60,948 bases of DNA from Pseudomonadota bacterium (GCA_017860615.1 JAGDMU010000016.1:1-60948); one strand, 5' to 3'. Positions 26,571-35,541 are shown, counted from the first letter of the stretch. Numbers and translations are program-made. Notes: generated from the sequence alone by a model not told the origin.

Positions 26571-26896
26571 CTATGCAAGGCATCCCTTTCACTACGACCG
26601 ATTGGAATGCCATAGAGCCTGTTGAGCACAAAGGCGAGAGTGGCAGTGCCTTTTGGCGAACGAAGCAGTGTGGCAACATTCGTGTGCGCATAGTGGAGTA
26701 TACGGCTGGGTATAAAGCCGATCATTGGTGTCAAAAAGGGCATATTCTGTTGTGTTTAGAGGGTGAGCTTTACACGGAGCTTGAAAATGGCGAAGTGCAT
26801 CTGCTGAAAGCTGGTATGAGTTATGAAGTCGCGGATGATACGATGGCACATCGCTCGTATACGCCAAGTGGAGCAAAGCTTTTTATTGTTGATTGA
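26567..26896 (+). CDS. DHCW-motif cupin fold protein
   Basis: Small cupin, 109 residues. Contains YKADHWCQKGHILLCLEGELYTELENGE (shown here only as positions 52-79 by its key pieces ADHWC and KGHILLCLEGEL) and a second cupin motif ending in DDTMAHRSYTPSGAKLFIVD. The DHWC arrangement matches the family named for its Asp-His-Cys/Trp motif; metal binding by the histidines is likely. No catalytic activity is established for the family. ATGA-coupled to the HxlR gene; a second in-frame ATG lies at 26573. Confidence 0.82.
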   Translation: MTMQGIPFTTTDWNAIEPVEHKGESGSAFWRTKQCGNIRVRIVEYTAGYKADHWCQKGHILLCLEGELYTELENGEVHLLKAGMSYEVADDTMAHRSYTPSGAKLFIVD

Positions 26897-26897
26897 T

Positions 26898-26911
26898 CTT
26901 TACAGGTAAAG
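26898..26911. repeat. Post-stop palindrome CTTTACAGGTAAAG
   Basis: Perfect 6-bp arms, one base after the cupin stop and overlapping the AAAGG ribosome binding site of the next gene, so folding or protein binding here could affect translation or transcription of the DUF2157 gene. Reverse complement of the element at 23750. Confidence 0.45.
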
Positions 26912-26917
26912 GTGTTC

Positions 26918-28258
26918 ATGAGCAAAGAAAATTACCAATGGCTTGAAAAAGAGCTTCCTTCTTGGGTAAAAGAGGGTCTTGTAACATCGCAGAGTGCAAG
27001 TGTGCTTTTGAGTCGTTATGCGGGTGAAAAGTCAGCACAGCGCACTTCTGGTATAGCATTTAGCTTGCTAGGGTTTGTGTTGGTGGGACTGGGTATTATC
27101 TCTCTTTTAGCGTACAACTGGGATGTGTTAGGGCATCTTGAACGCACGCTTTTAGCCATAGGACTTTTAGTGGGTGCACAAGCTTTTGCCTTTTGGGTGA
27201 AGCGCTACAAAAGCGATGATAAAGCCCTATTGGAGGGCACTGGAGTGCTTTGGTTTTTGATGATGGGCGCATCGCTTGCCATCATCGGACAGACCTATCA
27301 TTTAGGCGGAACAGTGGGTGATTTTATGAGCGCTTGGCTTTTGCTCTCCTTTGCGCTTCCTTGGGTGCTTCCATCTTCAGGTGCGGCATTTCTGAGCATC
27401 ATTGTGTGGACGGTGGTGTGGATAAGCAATCGAAATGATTTCACCACGCTGATCGACATCCACACAGATTCGTTTATCAGCCCGTGGTTACTTGTGGGAA
27501 TCGCTCTTTCATGGATAGCGTATTATGGGGTACAACTTCAAAAAGCGAAGCCGTCAAATGCAACACTGCTTTTAAGCTGGGCGATTGCGATTTGTCTTTT
27601 TCTTGTTTTTCTTGTGGAAGTGGTTATTGAGACCCATGAGATGCACACTTTACGCAATACACTGATCTTCTTGGCACTCTTCTTTGCCATTTACTATATG
27701 GCAGGTAAACTCTATCTCTCGTATGGCGAAAAAACGTGGCAGCGCCCTTTTGAGCGCATCGGGAAGTTAGGCGCATTGGTTTTAATTCTTTTTCATGTTT
27801 CGTTTAAATCATGGCATTGGATGGGGGAAGAAGCATCAATAGAACGTCCTTTTCATGGGCTTAGCATAACGCTTGGAGTGATTTTTTTAGCGCTTTTGGT
27901 GATATCAATACGAAAATACAAACGCTTACCTTCTGAAGTACTTGTTATGCTGACACCTTTCATCTTTTTTATCTACACTCTGTTGCAAAACCAACCTCAA
28001 ACATCGCATTTTGCGGCAATGTTTTTCATCAATATTTCCGTACTTTTAGGTGCATCGTGGATGATTGTGTGTGGAGCAAAAGAGTCAAAAATAGGGCTTA
28101 TCAATCAAGGCATGATTTTAATCGCGCTCACCATTTGGATTCATTTTATGGATGCCAATTTTGATCTGGTAGCCAAAGGAGTCGCGTTTATCGTTACAGG
28201 GGTACTCTTTTTAGCAGTCAATGCATTGATAAGACGTCGTTTTAAGGCACAGGCATGA
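26918..28258 (+). CDS. DUF2157 multi-spanning membrane protein
   Basis: 446 residues with about 12 hydrophobic segments after a soluble N-terminus of about 45 residues (LEKELPSWVKEGLVTSQSASVLLSRY), which is the DUF2157 signature. Function unknown for the family. The ATG at 26918 has AAAGG 5 bases upstream; the GTG at 26912 overlaps that site. Overlaps the next gene as ATGA, a conserved pairing of DUF2157 with GDYXXLXY proteins in many bacteria. Confidence 0.85.
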   Translation: MSKENYQWLEKELPSWVKEGLVTSQSASVLLSRYAGEKSAQRTSGIAFSLLGFVLVGLGIISLLAYNWDVLGHLERTLLAIGLLVGAQAFAFWVKRYKSDDKALLEGTGVLWFLMMGASLAIIGQTYHLGGTVGDFMSAWLLLSFALPWVLPSSGAAFLSIIVWTVVWISNRNDFTTLIDIHTDSFISPWLLVGIALSWIAYYGVQLQKAKPSNATLLLSWAIAICLFLVFLVEVVIETHEMHTLRNTLIFLALFFAIYYMAGKLYLSYGEKTWQRPFERIGKLGALVLILFHVSFKSWHWMGEEASIERPFHGLSITLGVIFLALLVISIRKYKRLPSEVLVMLTPFIFFIYTLLQNQPQTSHFAAMFFINISVLLGASWMIVCGAKESKIGLINQGMILIALTIWIHFMDANFDLVAKGVAFIVTGVLFLAVNALIRRRFKAQA

Positions 28259-28821
28259 AACATACAAAGCAACTTTTATGGGCGCTCTTTGGTGTTTTGT
28301 GCGTCGTGCAAGTAGTCGTTATCGCTTTGGGGATCATGCGATATGAGAGGATTTTAAAAGAGGGAGAAGTCTTTTATTTTAAAGTGTTGCCCCTTGATCC
28401 GTACGACCCTTTTCGTGGGCGCTATGTCACGCTTCGTTTTGAAAATGCAAACAAAGCACCTTTAGCAGAGGGTGAAACTTTAGAGGAACAATCCAAAGGT
28501 TACGCTCTCTTGGAGCATCAAGAAAAGGGCGATGTTATCAAAGAGATACGCTTTAAAAAGCCTCTTCGTGGAGATTTTTTAGAAGTGAATGTGTATTCTA
28601 CGACACATGCAAAAAAGGGTGATTCCAATACCGTTTATTTCTCACTTCCGTTTGATCGTTTTTACATGCGTGAAGACATAGCCCCAAAAGCAGAGAAAGT
28701 GCTCAGGCTTCGCAGTGGCGTTAGTGTGAAAGCAAAGCTGAGAGTACAAGATGGAAAAGGTGTCATCGAGGATTTGATGGTTGAACAGACACCTTTAAGT
28801 CAATTTGTCCTTACGCCGTAG
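28255..28821 (+). CDS. GDYXXLXY-domain protein, membrane anchored
   Basis: 188 residues: one N-terminal membrane anchor (LLWALFGVLCVVQVVVIALG), then an extracytoplasmic domain with the family motif in the form FRGRYVTLRF (usually GDYxxLxY; here the Asp is Arg and the last Tyr is Phe). Later FYMREDIAPKAE and VSVKAKLRVQDGKGVIEDL are also typical. Translationally coupled to the DUF2157 gene, probably its partner. Function unknown. Ends two bases from the convergent thioesterase gene. Confidence 0.82.
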   Translation: MKHTKQLLWALFGVLCVVQVVVIALGIMRYERILKEGEVFYFKVLPLDPYDPFRGRYVTLRFENANKAPLAEGETLEEQSKGYALLEHQEKGDVIKEIRFKKPLRGDFLEVNVYSTTHAKKGDSNTVYFSLPFDRFYMREDIAPKAEKVLRLRSGVSVKAKLRVQDGKGVIEDLMVEQTPLSQFVLTP

Positions 28822-28823
28822 GA

Positions 28824-29243
28824 CTACTTTTTGTGCTCGATGCCGAGTGCGATAAGTTCATTTTCAGTGTAAGGGATCGGTGCTTTTTTCCCATCCGTAG
28901 AGACGTTAACGTAAGTAATCACCGCACTGGTAACATGTAAACAGCGATGGGAGCCTTCATACGAGCGTTCTGCGTTGACTTCAACTTGTGTGGTGATGGA
29001 GCTTGTACCTACTTTGATGATTTTTGCGTAACAACTGAGGACATCACCCACTTTAACGGCTTCGCGAAACTCCATCGAATTGACAGCCACTGTTACCACT
29101 CGCCCAATGTTAAGATCTCGTGCAGCAAGACTTCCTGCAATGTCAATTTGCGACATAATCCAGCCTCCGAAGATGTTGCCAGAGGGGTTAGTGTCTTTTG
29201 GCATCGCAACGATTTTGATGCGCGGTTCACCCATATTATACAT
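28824..29243 (-). CDS. YciA-type acyl-CoA thioesterase
   Basis: Hot-dog fold thioesterase, 139 residues. PKDTNPSGNIFGGWIMSQIDIAGSLAA carries the catalytic Asp and substrate-binding segment of the YciA family, and VNSMEFREAVKVGDVL the second strand set. Hydrolyses acyl-CoA, freeing CoA; cytoplasmic. AAAGG lies 7 bases before the ATG at 29243. Confidence 0.93.
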   Translation of the reverse strand: MYNMGEPRIKIVAMPKDTNPSGNIFGGWIMSQIDIAGSLAARDLNIGRVVTVAVNSMEFREAVKVGDVLSCYAKIIKVGTSSITTQVEVNAERSYEGSHRCLHVTSAVITYVNVSTDGKKAPIPYTENELIALGIEHKK

Positions 29244-29260
29244 ATCAAACCTTTGTAGTG

Positions 29261-29292
29261 AAAAAAGAGGCTAAAAACATTTAGCCTCTTTT
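29261..29292 (-). terminator. Terminator of the phoU-phoB-phoR-like operon
   Basis: Perfect 13-bp stem AAAAGAGGCTAAA (29263-29275) / TTTAGCCTCTTTT (29280-29292) with loop AACA. Read on the minus strand, it follows the kinase stop by 10 bases and ends in a T-run (A-run at 29261-29266 on the plus strand). Confidence 0.88.
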
Positions 29293-29302
29293 GAATGGCG
29301 TA

Positions 29303-30703
29303 TCATAATACAGTATTGTTTGAAGGCAATTTAAATGAAAAATCAGATCCTACGCCTAAGCTACTTTGTATTTCAAGATTGGTGTTATGCAGTTTGAGGA
29401 TGTAGTTGACCAGCGCAAGTCCTAGCCCCATAGAGTTGTCCCATGAGTGAGAGTTGGAGCGGTAAAACTTTTGGGTTACTTTTTCAATGTCTTCTTCTTT
29501 GATGCCCACACCATTGTCTTTGACATGCAAGGTGTCATTTTCAAGGCTAATGCGCACGGCTTCATCGGAGTATTTGAGGGCATTGTCGATGAGGTTGGAG
29601 ATAACGATCTCGATCATTGTGCGATCCGCGGTAATGGTATAGGTCTCGGGAAGTGTGCACTCAATGAGGCGTGTATGGTGTTTTTCCCTAAACGTTTGTG
29701 CAATCTCTTGAGTCATTTTGACCACATCAAACGTGGTATTTTGCGTATTGAAGTCACCGTTTTCAAATTTTGTGGTTAGGGTGAGGCGGTCAATCATGCC
29801 AGAGATTTTTTGTGCATTTTGAACAATTTTGCCTAAAAAGCGCTCTTTAATTTGGGCGTTTGCGTTGGGGTCATCCAAAAGTGTTTGGGCGTATCCCATG
29901 ATGGAGGCGATAGGGTTTTTAAACTCATGACTAATGGCAGAGATGACATCGCTTCGTTGTTGGGAAATGAGCTTGATTTTAGCGGTGTATTTACGCTTCT
30001 GTTTAGCGCGTTTTTCAAGTTTTGCTGCCAATTTTTTGAGGTAATTGGCGATTTCAAAAAACTCTAAACTGAAGTGCGATGAGAGGCTTATTTTGTACTC
30101 TTTGTCAGCGATTTGTTGTAAGTTTCCAACGATCTTATCGATTTCATGGCGAATTTTTTGGCTGAAAATATAAGCGCCATAAAGACCTATAAGGATACTA
30201 AGGCTAAAGATGATGGTGAGCTTAATCCAAAGGTTGTAAAAGTTGTGCATGATGGTGTCAATGTTCGTTGCAAGGCGTAGATAAAGGGTACGATCCTCTT
30301 GTTTCAAACGGTGCGCAACGTATAAAAAGTTACTTTTGACCGAATCGGAAAAACGTATGGCATGTGCAAAGTCCGTCTTTTGGGCTTTGATGATCTCTTC
30401 ACGCCTTGAATGGTTATCCATCGTTTCATTGTCTTTGTCACTATCGACCAGTACGACACCTGCTTCATCTATAAGGGTAAAACGAATGCCCGAACTCTCT
30501 TTAATCACTTTAGCAAAAGCTTCAAGGTCATTGATCTGCGGTAGCTGATGTTTGATGATCTTAATGTGTGCTTCAAGCTCATCTTGATAGCGCGCAATGT
30601 TGTCACTCTTAATGGTAAAATAGCTCACCAACCCAGAGAGACACAGTGTGCCTATAAAGAGAATCAAAAGACCTCGTATGATGTGTTGATGGAGCATTAG
30701 CAT
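29303..30703 (-). CDS. PhoR-like phosphate sensor histidine kinase
   Basis: 466 residues. N-terminal membrane segment, extracytoplasmic domain of about 130 residues (includes GIRFTLIDEAGVVLVDSDKD as in PhoR-type sensors), second membrane segment (SLSILIGLYGAYIF), then HisKA with ISAISHEFKNPIASIMG, N box VISNLIDNALKYSD, G1 KDNGVGI, F box and G2 SMGLGLALVNY. Start ATG at 30703 overlaps the response-regulator stop; ATG at 30697 is an equally placed alternative. Third gene of the phoU operon whose promoter has a Pho box; equivalent to PhosS of Campylobacter jejuni in role, by inference. Confidence 0.88.
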   Translation of the reverse strand: MLMLHQHIIRGLLILFIGTLCLSGLVSYFTIKSDNIARYQDELEAHIKIIKHQLPQINDLEAFAKVIKESSGIRFTLIDEAGVVLVDSDKDNETMDNHSRREEIIKAQKTDFAHAIRFSDSVKSNFLYVAHRLKQEDRTLYLRLATNIDTIMHNFYNLWIKLTIIFSLSILIGLYGAYIFSQKIRHEIDKIVGNLQQIADKEYKISLSSHFSLEFFEIANYLKKLAAKLEKRAKQKRKYTAKIKLISQQRSDVISAISHEFKNPIASIMGYAQTLLDDPNANAQIKERFLGKIVQNAQKISGMIDRLTLTTKFENGDFNTQNTTFDVVKMTQEIAQTFREKHHTRLIECTLPETYTITADRTMIEIVISNLIDNALKYSDEAVRISLENDTLHVKDNGVGIKEEDIEKVTQKFYRSNSHSWDNSMGLGLALVNYILKLHNTNLEIQSSLGVGSDFSFKLPSNNTVL

Positions 30704-31368
30704 AGGGTGTATCCTACACCCCAGATGGATTTAATGTACTCTTTCTCTTTGGTTGGGTCAATTTTCGCTTTGAGACGATTGATAGCGACATTGACGGTTT
30801 TATCTTGAAAAAAGTCATCGCTTTTCCAGACATGTTCCAGTAAAAACTCCCGACTCAAAACAGAGCTTTTATTTTCAATCAGAGTGCACAATAAGTCAAA
30901 CTCTAACTTGGTGAGTTCAACTTCTTTGCCATTGACCTGTAAACGGTGCGCTTCAAGATCGAGCATCAAATCACGATAGGAAAGCGTGCTTTTGCTTGCA
31001 GGTGATGTGCGGGAGAGAATCGCTTTGATACGAAGCAGTAGCTCTTTCATATTGTAAGGCTTGGTCACATAGTCATCGCAGCCTCGCACAAAACCCTCTT
31101 CAATGTTCGCATCGCTGTCTTTGGCCGTGACAAAGATAACCGCTTGAGAGAAGCCTTTTTTACGCAAAGCTTCAACAAACTCGCTACCTTCAACACCAGG
31201 GAGGTTACGATCCACAATGAGAAGATCAATCGGTTCTTCTTGGAGGCATTTTTCAACATTTTTTGTGCTTAAAAAGCCTAATGTTTCATACCCTTCTTTT
31301 TGAAGGTGGTACTCCAAGAGTTCGAGTAAATCTTCTTCGTCTTCAATAATTAAGATAGTCTGTTTCAT
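30697..31368 (-). CDS. PhoB-like response regulator (OmpR family)
   Basis: 223 residues: receiver domain with phosphoacceptor Asp in LLIVDRNLPGVEG, Thr in IFVTAKDSD and Lys in DDYVTKPY; then an OmpR-type winged helix ending in INRLKAKIDPTKEKEYIKSIWGVGYTL. Expected to bind the direct repeats found before phoU, the OlsF-like gene and pstS, so it would control its own operon. Seven bases after phoU, overlapping the kinase gene. Confidence 0.9.
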   Translation of the reverse strand: MKQTILIIEDEEDLLELLEYHLQKEGYETLGFLSTKNVEKCLQEEPIDLLIVDRNLPGVEGSEFVEALRKKGFSQAVIFVTAKDSDANIEEGFVRGCDDYVTKPYNMKELLLRIKAILSRTSPASKSTLSYRDLMLDLEAHRLQVNGKEVELTKLEFDLLCTLIENKSSVLSREFLLEHVWKSDDFFQDKTVNVAINRLKAKIDPTKEKEYIKSIWGVGYTLC

Positions 31369-31375
31369 TAGATCC

Positions 31376-32044
31376 CTAATAGGTTTTCATCTCTCCGCCA
31401 ACGCGTGCGAAGATCATAAGTTGTACGATGTTCACGCTACGATCTGCCATGCGCTCTAACTTTCGCATGGTACTTAAAATCTGAATAAAATCAGCCGATT
31501 GGTCGATCATTTTTGCGATGTCACTGAGGATGTTTTTCTCCAAAATAGAGTAGAGATCATCACTCTTGCTCTCTTCGACTTTAACTCTTCGATAAATGTC
31601 TTCAAGTGTTTCTGGTGCCGCAACTTCGATGGTGCTAATCGCTAAAGTAACAGCTTTAATGGCGGTTTTGCACAGATGCGTTGAGTACTCATGCAAGGAG
31701 ACAAACGGAACGTCGCCTTGAAGGTGCAGTGCCATACGTTTGCTAAAACTTCGGATATTTTCAGCGATTTTAACCAGTTCATTGGTGATTTTAAGATAAG
31801 CGACCATTTTACGCAAATCTTTCGCTTCAGGCCCAAAAAGAGCTAACGTAACCACAATTTCGTTGTCGATAGCATTTGCTCTGTTCTCAATATTTTTAAG
31901 AAGTGTCTTCGCCGAATCAAAACGTGAAATATCTAAGCTGTCCATGCCACTGAGCGCTGTTTCGCTTGCCATGGTAATCTCAGCACCCAAATCAACGAGC
32001 ATTTTTTTGATCTCAATCAGTCTCTCTTCATATTTTTGAAGCAT
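31376..32044 (-). CDS. phoU: PhoU-family phosphate signalling protein
   Basis: 222 residues, all-helical, with two PhoU repeats; the acidic metal-binding pattern E-x-x-x-D appears as ENRANAIDNEI and ERMADRSVNIVQL. PhoU conveys the state of the Pst transporter to the PhoR kinase. Being first in the operon with phoB- and phoR-like genes, and not with pst, is unlike E. coli. AAGGAA precedes the ATG. A Pho box lies 28-59 bases upstream. Confidence 0.88.
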   Translation of the reverse strand: MLQKYEERLIEIKKMLVDLGAEITMASETALSGMDSLDISRFDSAKTLLKNIENRANAIDNEIVVTLALFGPEAKDLRKMVAYLKITNELVKIAENIRSFSKRMALHLQGDVPFVSLHEYSTHLCKTAIKAVTLAISTIEVAAPETLEDIYRRVKVEESKSDDLYSILEKNILSDIAKMIDQSADFIQILSTMRKLERMADRSVNIVQLMIFARVGGEMKTY

Positions 32045-32071
32045 ATAGTTTCCTTACAATAGTTTGTCATC

Positions 32072-32103
32072 ATTGTAGTTTGAAATCATTACAATATGGT
32101 AAC
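32072..32103 (-). promoter_or_regulatory. Pho box and -10 of the phoU operon
   Basis: On the minus strand: GTTACC (32103-32098), 11 bases later GTAATG (32092-32087), and TACAAT (32077-32072) exactly 26 bases after the first repeat. There is no -35; the repeats occupy that place, as in activator-dependent Pho promoters. Same geometry as the sites at 32121 and 38190. Confidence 0.78.
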
Positions 32104-32120
32104 ATAAAAACCTCTCTAGC

Positions 32121-32152
32121 GTTACCACATCGTAATCAGCTCCTCTTATAAT
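32121..32152 (+). promoter_or_regulatory. Pho box and -10 of the OlsF-like gene
   Basis: GTTACC (32121-32126), GTAATC (32132-32137), CTCTTA, TATAAT (32147-32152); spacing of 11 and 26 bases as in the other two. It is divergent to the phoU Pho box with 17 bases between the outer repeats, so one short region could serve both directions. Confidence 0.8.
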
Positions 32153-32178
32153 CAACCCAAAAAAGTAAAGGAGTTTTC

Positions 32179-33894
32179 ATGGTCGATGTAGAAAAAACAT
32201 TAAGCCTCAAATACCCTAGCATTGTTTATTATCCGAGTATGGTGAGAAATTTCGTTGTCTATCTGCTTAAAAAGCTACTCCATCAAGAAGAGATAAACGA
32301 TTTTTTGACGCATGGTGAGGCCTATCGTGGGTTTGATTTTGTTGAGGCAGTGTTAGAGTATTTTAATTTTGGCTATACCGTTTCCAATAAAGACAAAGCC
32401 AATATACCTTCTTCGGGTCGTGTCATCATCATCGCAAACCATCCTTTGGGTGCACTTGACGCATTAGCGCTGATCTCGCTTATTAAAGAGATACGAAGCG
32501 ATGTCAAAGTGCTTGCCAACGATGTACTGATGCAGATAGAACCGCTTAGTGGTATTCTTATTCCGATTGACAATCTCAGTGGTACAACCGCCAAAGAGTC
32601 GATCAAAAAGGTTTACGATGCGCTGGAAAATGATGAAGCGCTCATAGTGTTCCCCTCAGGTGAAGTCTCACGTGCTCACCCAACAGGCATCAAAGATGCG
32701 AAGTGGAAAAAGGGCTTTTTGAAGTTTGCGCAAAAGAGCAATTCACCTCTTTTGCCTGTTTTCATTGATGCGAAAAATTCACCACTTTTTTACACCCTTT
32801 CGATGGTCAACAAAAAGCTTTCAACGTTTTTGTTGGCGCGTGAGATGTTTAAAAAACGCTCGAAAGTAATCAGCTTTAAAATCGGAGAGATGATCACTTA
32901 CAAGACACTTCAAAGTTCAGGTTTTGGGGACACAACGCTGATCAATCTTTTGAAAAAACATCTCTACAAAATCAGTCGAGGTAAAAAAGGCATCTTCGCA
33001 ACCCAAAAGGCGATAGCTCACCCCGAAGAGCGTAAAGCCATACGCGCAGAGCTTAAGAAATCCACCCTTTTGGGACAAACAAACGATGGCAAAAAAATTT
33101 ACCTGTATGAGTATGAAGCAGGGTCCATTTTGATGAAAGAGATAGGACGTTTAAGGGAGTTCACGTTTCGTAAGGTGGAAGAAGGAACAGGAAGTAAAAG
33201 AGATGTAGATGCCTTTGATAAACACTATAAACACATCGTGCTTTGGGACGATGAAGAGCTTGAAGTGGTGGGCGCGTACCGCATTGGTGAGGCGAATTAT
33301 ATCAGCGAGTATTTTGGTGTTGAGGGTTTTTACGCACAAAGCCTTTTTGAGTTTACCCCAGAGTTTGCGCCCTATTTGCATAATTCTATAGAGTTAGGAC
33401 GCAGCTTCGTGCAACCGCGTTATTGGGGTACGAGAGCGCTGGATTATCTTTGGCAAGGGATTGGGGCGTATCTGTTTAAAAACCCGCATATTCGTTATAT
33501 GTACGGGCCTGTGAGTTTAAGCGATGTGTATCCTAAAATCGCCAAAAATCTCATCATTACCTTTTATTCACTCTATTTTACGTCGCCTAAAACATTGGTG
33601 AGCGCTCGTAATGGCTTTTTTATGAGTAAGGTTGAACGCGAGGAGGCTCAGGCATTTTTTAAAGGGGATGATTATAAAGAGGATTTTACCATCCTAAAAG
33701 AGCAACTCTCTCACATGGACTTAAGTGTACCAACGCTTTACAAACAGTACACAGAGCTCTGCGAGGAGGGTGGCATTTGCTTCTTAGACTTTAACATCGA
33801 CAAAGAGTTTGCGAACTGTGTGGACAGCTTCATCTTAGTGGACATCACCAAAATCAAAGAAGCCAAAAAAGCACGGTATATCAAAGGGGAATAA
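32179..33894 (+). CDS. OlsF-like bifunctional acyltransferase (ornithine lipid synthesis candidate)
   Basis: 571 residues in two parts. Residues about 60-280 are a PlsC/lysophospholipid acyltransferase domain: ANHPLGALDAL (catalytic H-x5-D of this branch) and VFPSGEVSR. Residues about 310-510 are an OlsB-like GNAT domain: FDKHYKHIVLWDDEELEVVGAYRIG, ELGRSFVQPRYWG, and LWQGIGAYLF. This N-to-C order matches OlsF, where the GNAT part N-acylates ornithine and the PlsC part adds the second fatty acid, giving phosphorus-free ornithine lipid. The Pho box before the gene fits membrane remodelling under phosphate starvation. AAAGGAG precedes the ATG. Alternative: another N-acyl amino acid lipid or a general hemolysin-like acyltransferase. 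Confidence 0.8.
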   Translation: MVDVEKTLSLKYPSIVYYPSMVRNFVVYLLKKLLHQEEINDFLTHGEAYRGFDFVEAVLEYFNFGYTVSNKDKANIPSSGRVIIIANHPLGALDALALISLIKEIRSDVKVLANDVLMQIEPLSGILIPIDNLSGTTAKESIKKVYDALENDEALIVFPSGEVSRAHPTGIKDAKWKKGFLKFAQKSNSPLLPVFIDAKNSPLFYTLSMVNKKLSTFLLAREMFKKRSKVISFKIGEMITYKTLQSSGFGDTTLINLLKKHLYKISRGKKGIFATQKAIAHPEERKAIRAELKKSTLLGQTNDGKKIYLYEYEAGSILMKEIGRLREFTFRKVEEGTGSKRDVDAFDKHYKHIVLWDDEELEVVGAYRIGEANYISEYFGVEGFYAQSLFEFTPEFAPYLHNSIELGRSFVQPRYWGTRALDYLWQGIGAYLFKNPHIRYMYGPVSLSDVYPKIAKNLIITFYSLYFTSPKTLVSARNGFFMSKVEREEAQAFFKGDDYKEDFTILKEQLSHMDLSVPTLYKQYTELCEEGGICFLDFNIDKEFANCVDSFILVDITKIKEAKKARYIKGE

Positions 33895-33901
33895 AAAGAC
33901 T

Positions 33902-33924
33902 CCAAGCCCTAAAGAAGGGCTTGG
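33902..33924. terminator. Hairpin terminator between OlsF-like gene and MCP gene
   Basis: CCAAGCCCT (33902-33910) / AGGGCTTGG (33916-33924), loop of five. An A-run at 33894-33898 gives a short T-run on the minus strand, so it best serves the chemoreceptor gene; on the plus strand it can still end the OlsF-like mRNA. Confidence 0.7.
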
Positions 33925-33936
33925 GATTGTGTAGGA

Positions 33937-35541
33937 TTAAGCGTTTGTTTTAAAGGCTGAGAGAGCATGGCTAAGGTTGGTGGAGAGTTTAGCGAGGTGT
34001 TCAGCAGCACTGGCGATCTCTTCCACACTTCGTGCATTGGTTGAGGTGAGTTTATGTATAGTATTGACACGCTCAATCATCGTCTTGGCTTCGATGCTTC
34101 CATGTTTAGCCTCTTGTGCGGCACCTTCTGCGATGCTTGCTGTTTCATTCATGCTGTTTACGGTTTTAAGCATCAGTTGTTGTGTGTTCTCCGCTCGGTG
34201 TCCGAGGGATTGAATTTCTTTCGCATTTTTCTTCATGAGATCCGAAGTTGTATTGACCGATTGAGTAATGACCGCTACGGTGGAGTTACTTTCAACAAGA
34301 CTTTTTTGGGTACGTTCAGCTAGTTTACGTACTTCATCGGCAACGACGGCAAACCCACGACCTTGCTCACCCGCACGCGCTGCTTCGATGGCAGCATTGA
34401 GGGCTAAAAGATTGGTTTGTTCTGCAATATCTGCAATAACCAAGAGGACTTGTTGTACTTGAGACACTTCTTGATCAAGTTGTTCTAAACGAGCGGAAAG
34501 ATCGGTTTGATTGACAACGACTGTTTGGAGATCGGACGATACCGCAAGGACCTCTTTTGATGCATTATTAAGCTCTGCTGCCACACTTTGCATCACATTG
34601 CCTGCATGTTCAGCATTCTCTTCACTGTCATGCAAAATACTTGCGACTCTTTTGGTGGTGTTAACCGCATGATCGACTTCTTGATCAGCCTCTTCGGTGC
34701 GCTTTCCTATTTGGAGAGATGTTGATGAAAGCTCTTCGGCAACCGCTGCATTTTCTGTTGCCGTATGTTTTGCATCGTCAATGGCTTGGCGTAATTGACT
34801 GAGTAAGGCATTAACAGTTTGCATCATGGTCGCGATTTCATCTTCACCATGGGTGGCTATGGTATGCACTAAGTCTTTGGTTGCTCCAATGTATTCACAC
34901 TCTTTGGTTGCAATTTCTAAAGATTTTTTAATATGCGAAGCTACAAACCAGAAAAAGAGATTGGTGATGATAAGTACAGCCACAGCTAATGCAATGCCGA
35001 ATTTTCGAGCTTTTGCTAAAGACTCTTTTTCTTCTTCTTCGATGGCTTTAGAGAGTTCATCGGCTTTTTTAGAGATGATAATAAATCCATCTCTACCTTT
35101 ATTGGTGAGCTCGATAAAGCGTTTTCCATCACTGGTTGCGAGAAATTCAGGGGTATCGGTTGCTTTTTTGTATTTTGTGAGAAGCTCAAAACGAGGCAAT
35201 GTTGATTCGGCAAAGGCATCAACGCCTACTTTTATCTCTTTAAAAAGTGTGATGTCTCGTTCACTTGTCAGTAAAGGTTGCAATTCCGTTAGGTGTCTTG
35301 CAAGGGTTCGCTCCGCTTCAATCGACTTTTCCATGAACATAGGCACAAAAGAGATCTGATAGCCACGTGAATGCATCAAAAGTTCTGCGGTGTCACGTGT
35401 GATTTTCTCAATGACTTGAACTTTTCTCACAGCTATTTCAGCGCTTGCGGTGTTTGAAATAAGAAGGTAACTTAAACAGATGGTTCCTAGTAAGATGATG
35501 AGAAACAACATAATAAGTTTGGAGCGGATTGTTTTTAACAT
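33937..35541 (-). CDS. Methyl-accepting chemotaxis protein, paralogue 1
   Basis: 534 residues. N-terminal membrane segment ([20 protein letters not shown]), a helical periplasmic domain of about 155 residues, second membrane segment near 190-210, HAMP, and a signalling domain whose tip is [30 protein letters not shown] (given here by the key pieces [20 protein letters not shown] and [19 protein letters not shown]). No C-terminal CheR-binding pentapeptide. AAGGAAG precedes the ATG. Strongly similar over its length to the receptor at 36470-38071, including the sensor domain (SRGYQISF versus ARGHQITF). Ligand unknown. Confidence 0.93.
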   Translation of the reverse strand: MLKTIRSKLIMLFLIILLGTICLSYLLISNTASAEIAVRKVQVIEKITRDTAELLMHSRGYQISFVPMFMEKSIEAERTLARHLTELQPLLTSERDITLFKEIKVGVDAFAESTLPRFELLTKYKKATDTPEFLATSDGKRFIELTNKGRDGFIIISKKADELSKAIEEEEKESLAKARKFGIALAVAVLIITNLFFWFVASHIKKSLEIATKECEYIGATKDLVHTIATHGEDEIATMMQTVNALLSQLRQAIDDAKHTATENAAVAEELSSTSLQIGKRTEEADQEVDHAVNTTKRVASILHDSEENAEHAGNVMQSVAAELNNASKEVLAVSSDLQTVVVNQTDLSARLEQLDQEVSQVQQVLLVIADIAEQTNLLALNAAIEAARAGEQGRGFAVVADEVRKLAERTQKSLVESNSTVAVITQSVNTTSDLMKKNAKEIQSLGHRAENTQQLMLKTVNSMNETASIAEGAAQEAKHGSIEAKTMIERVNTIHKLTSTNARSVEEIASAAEHLAKLSTNLSHALSAFKTNA

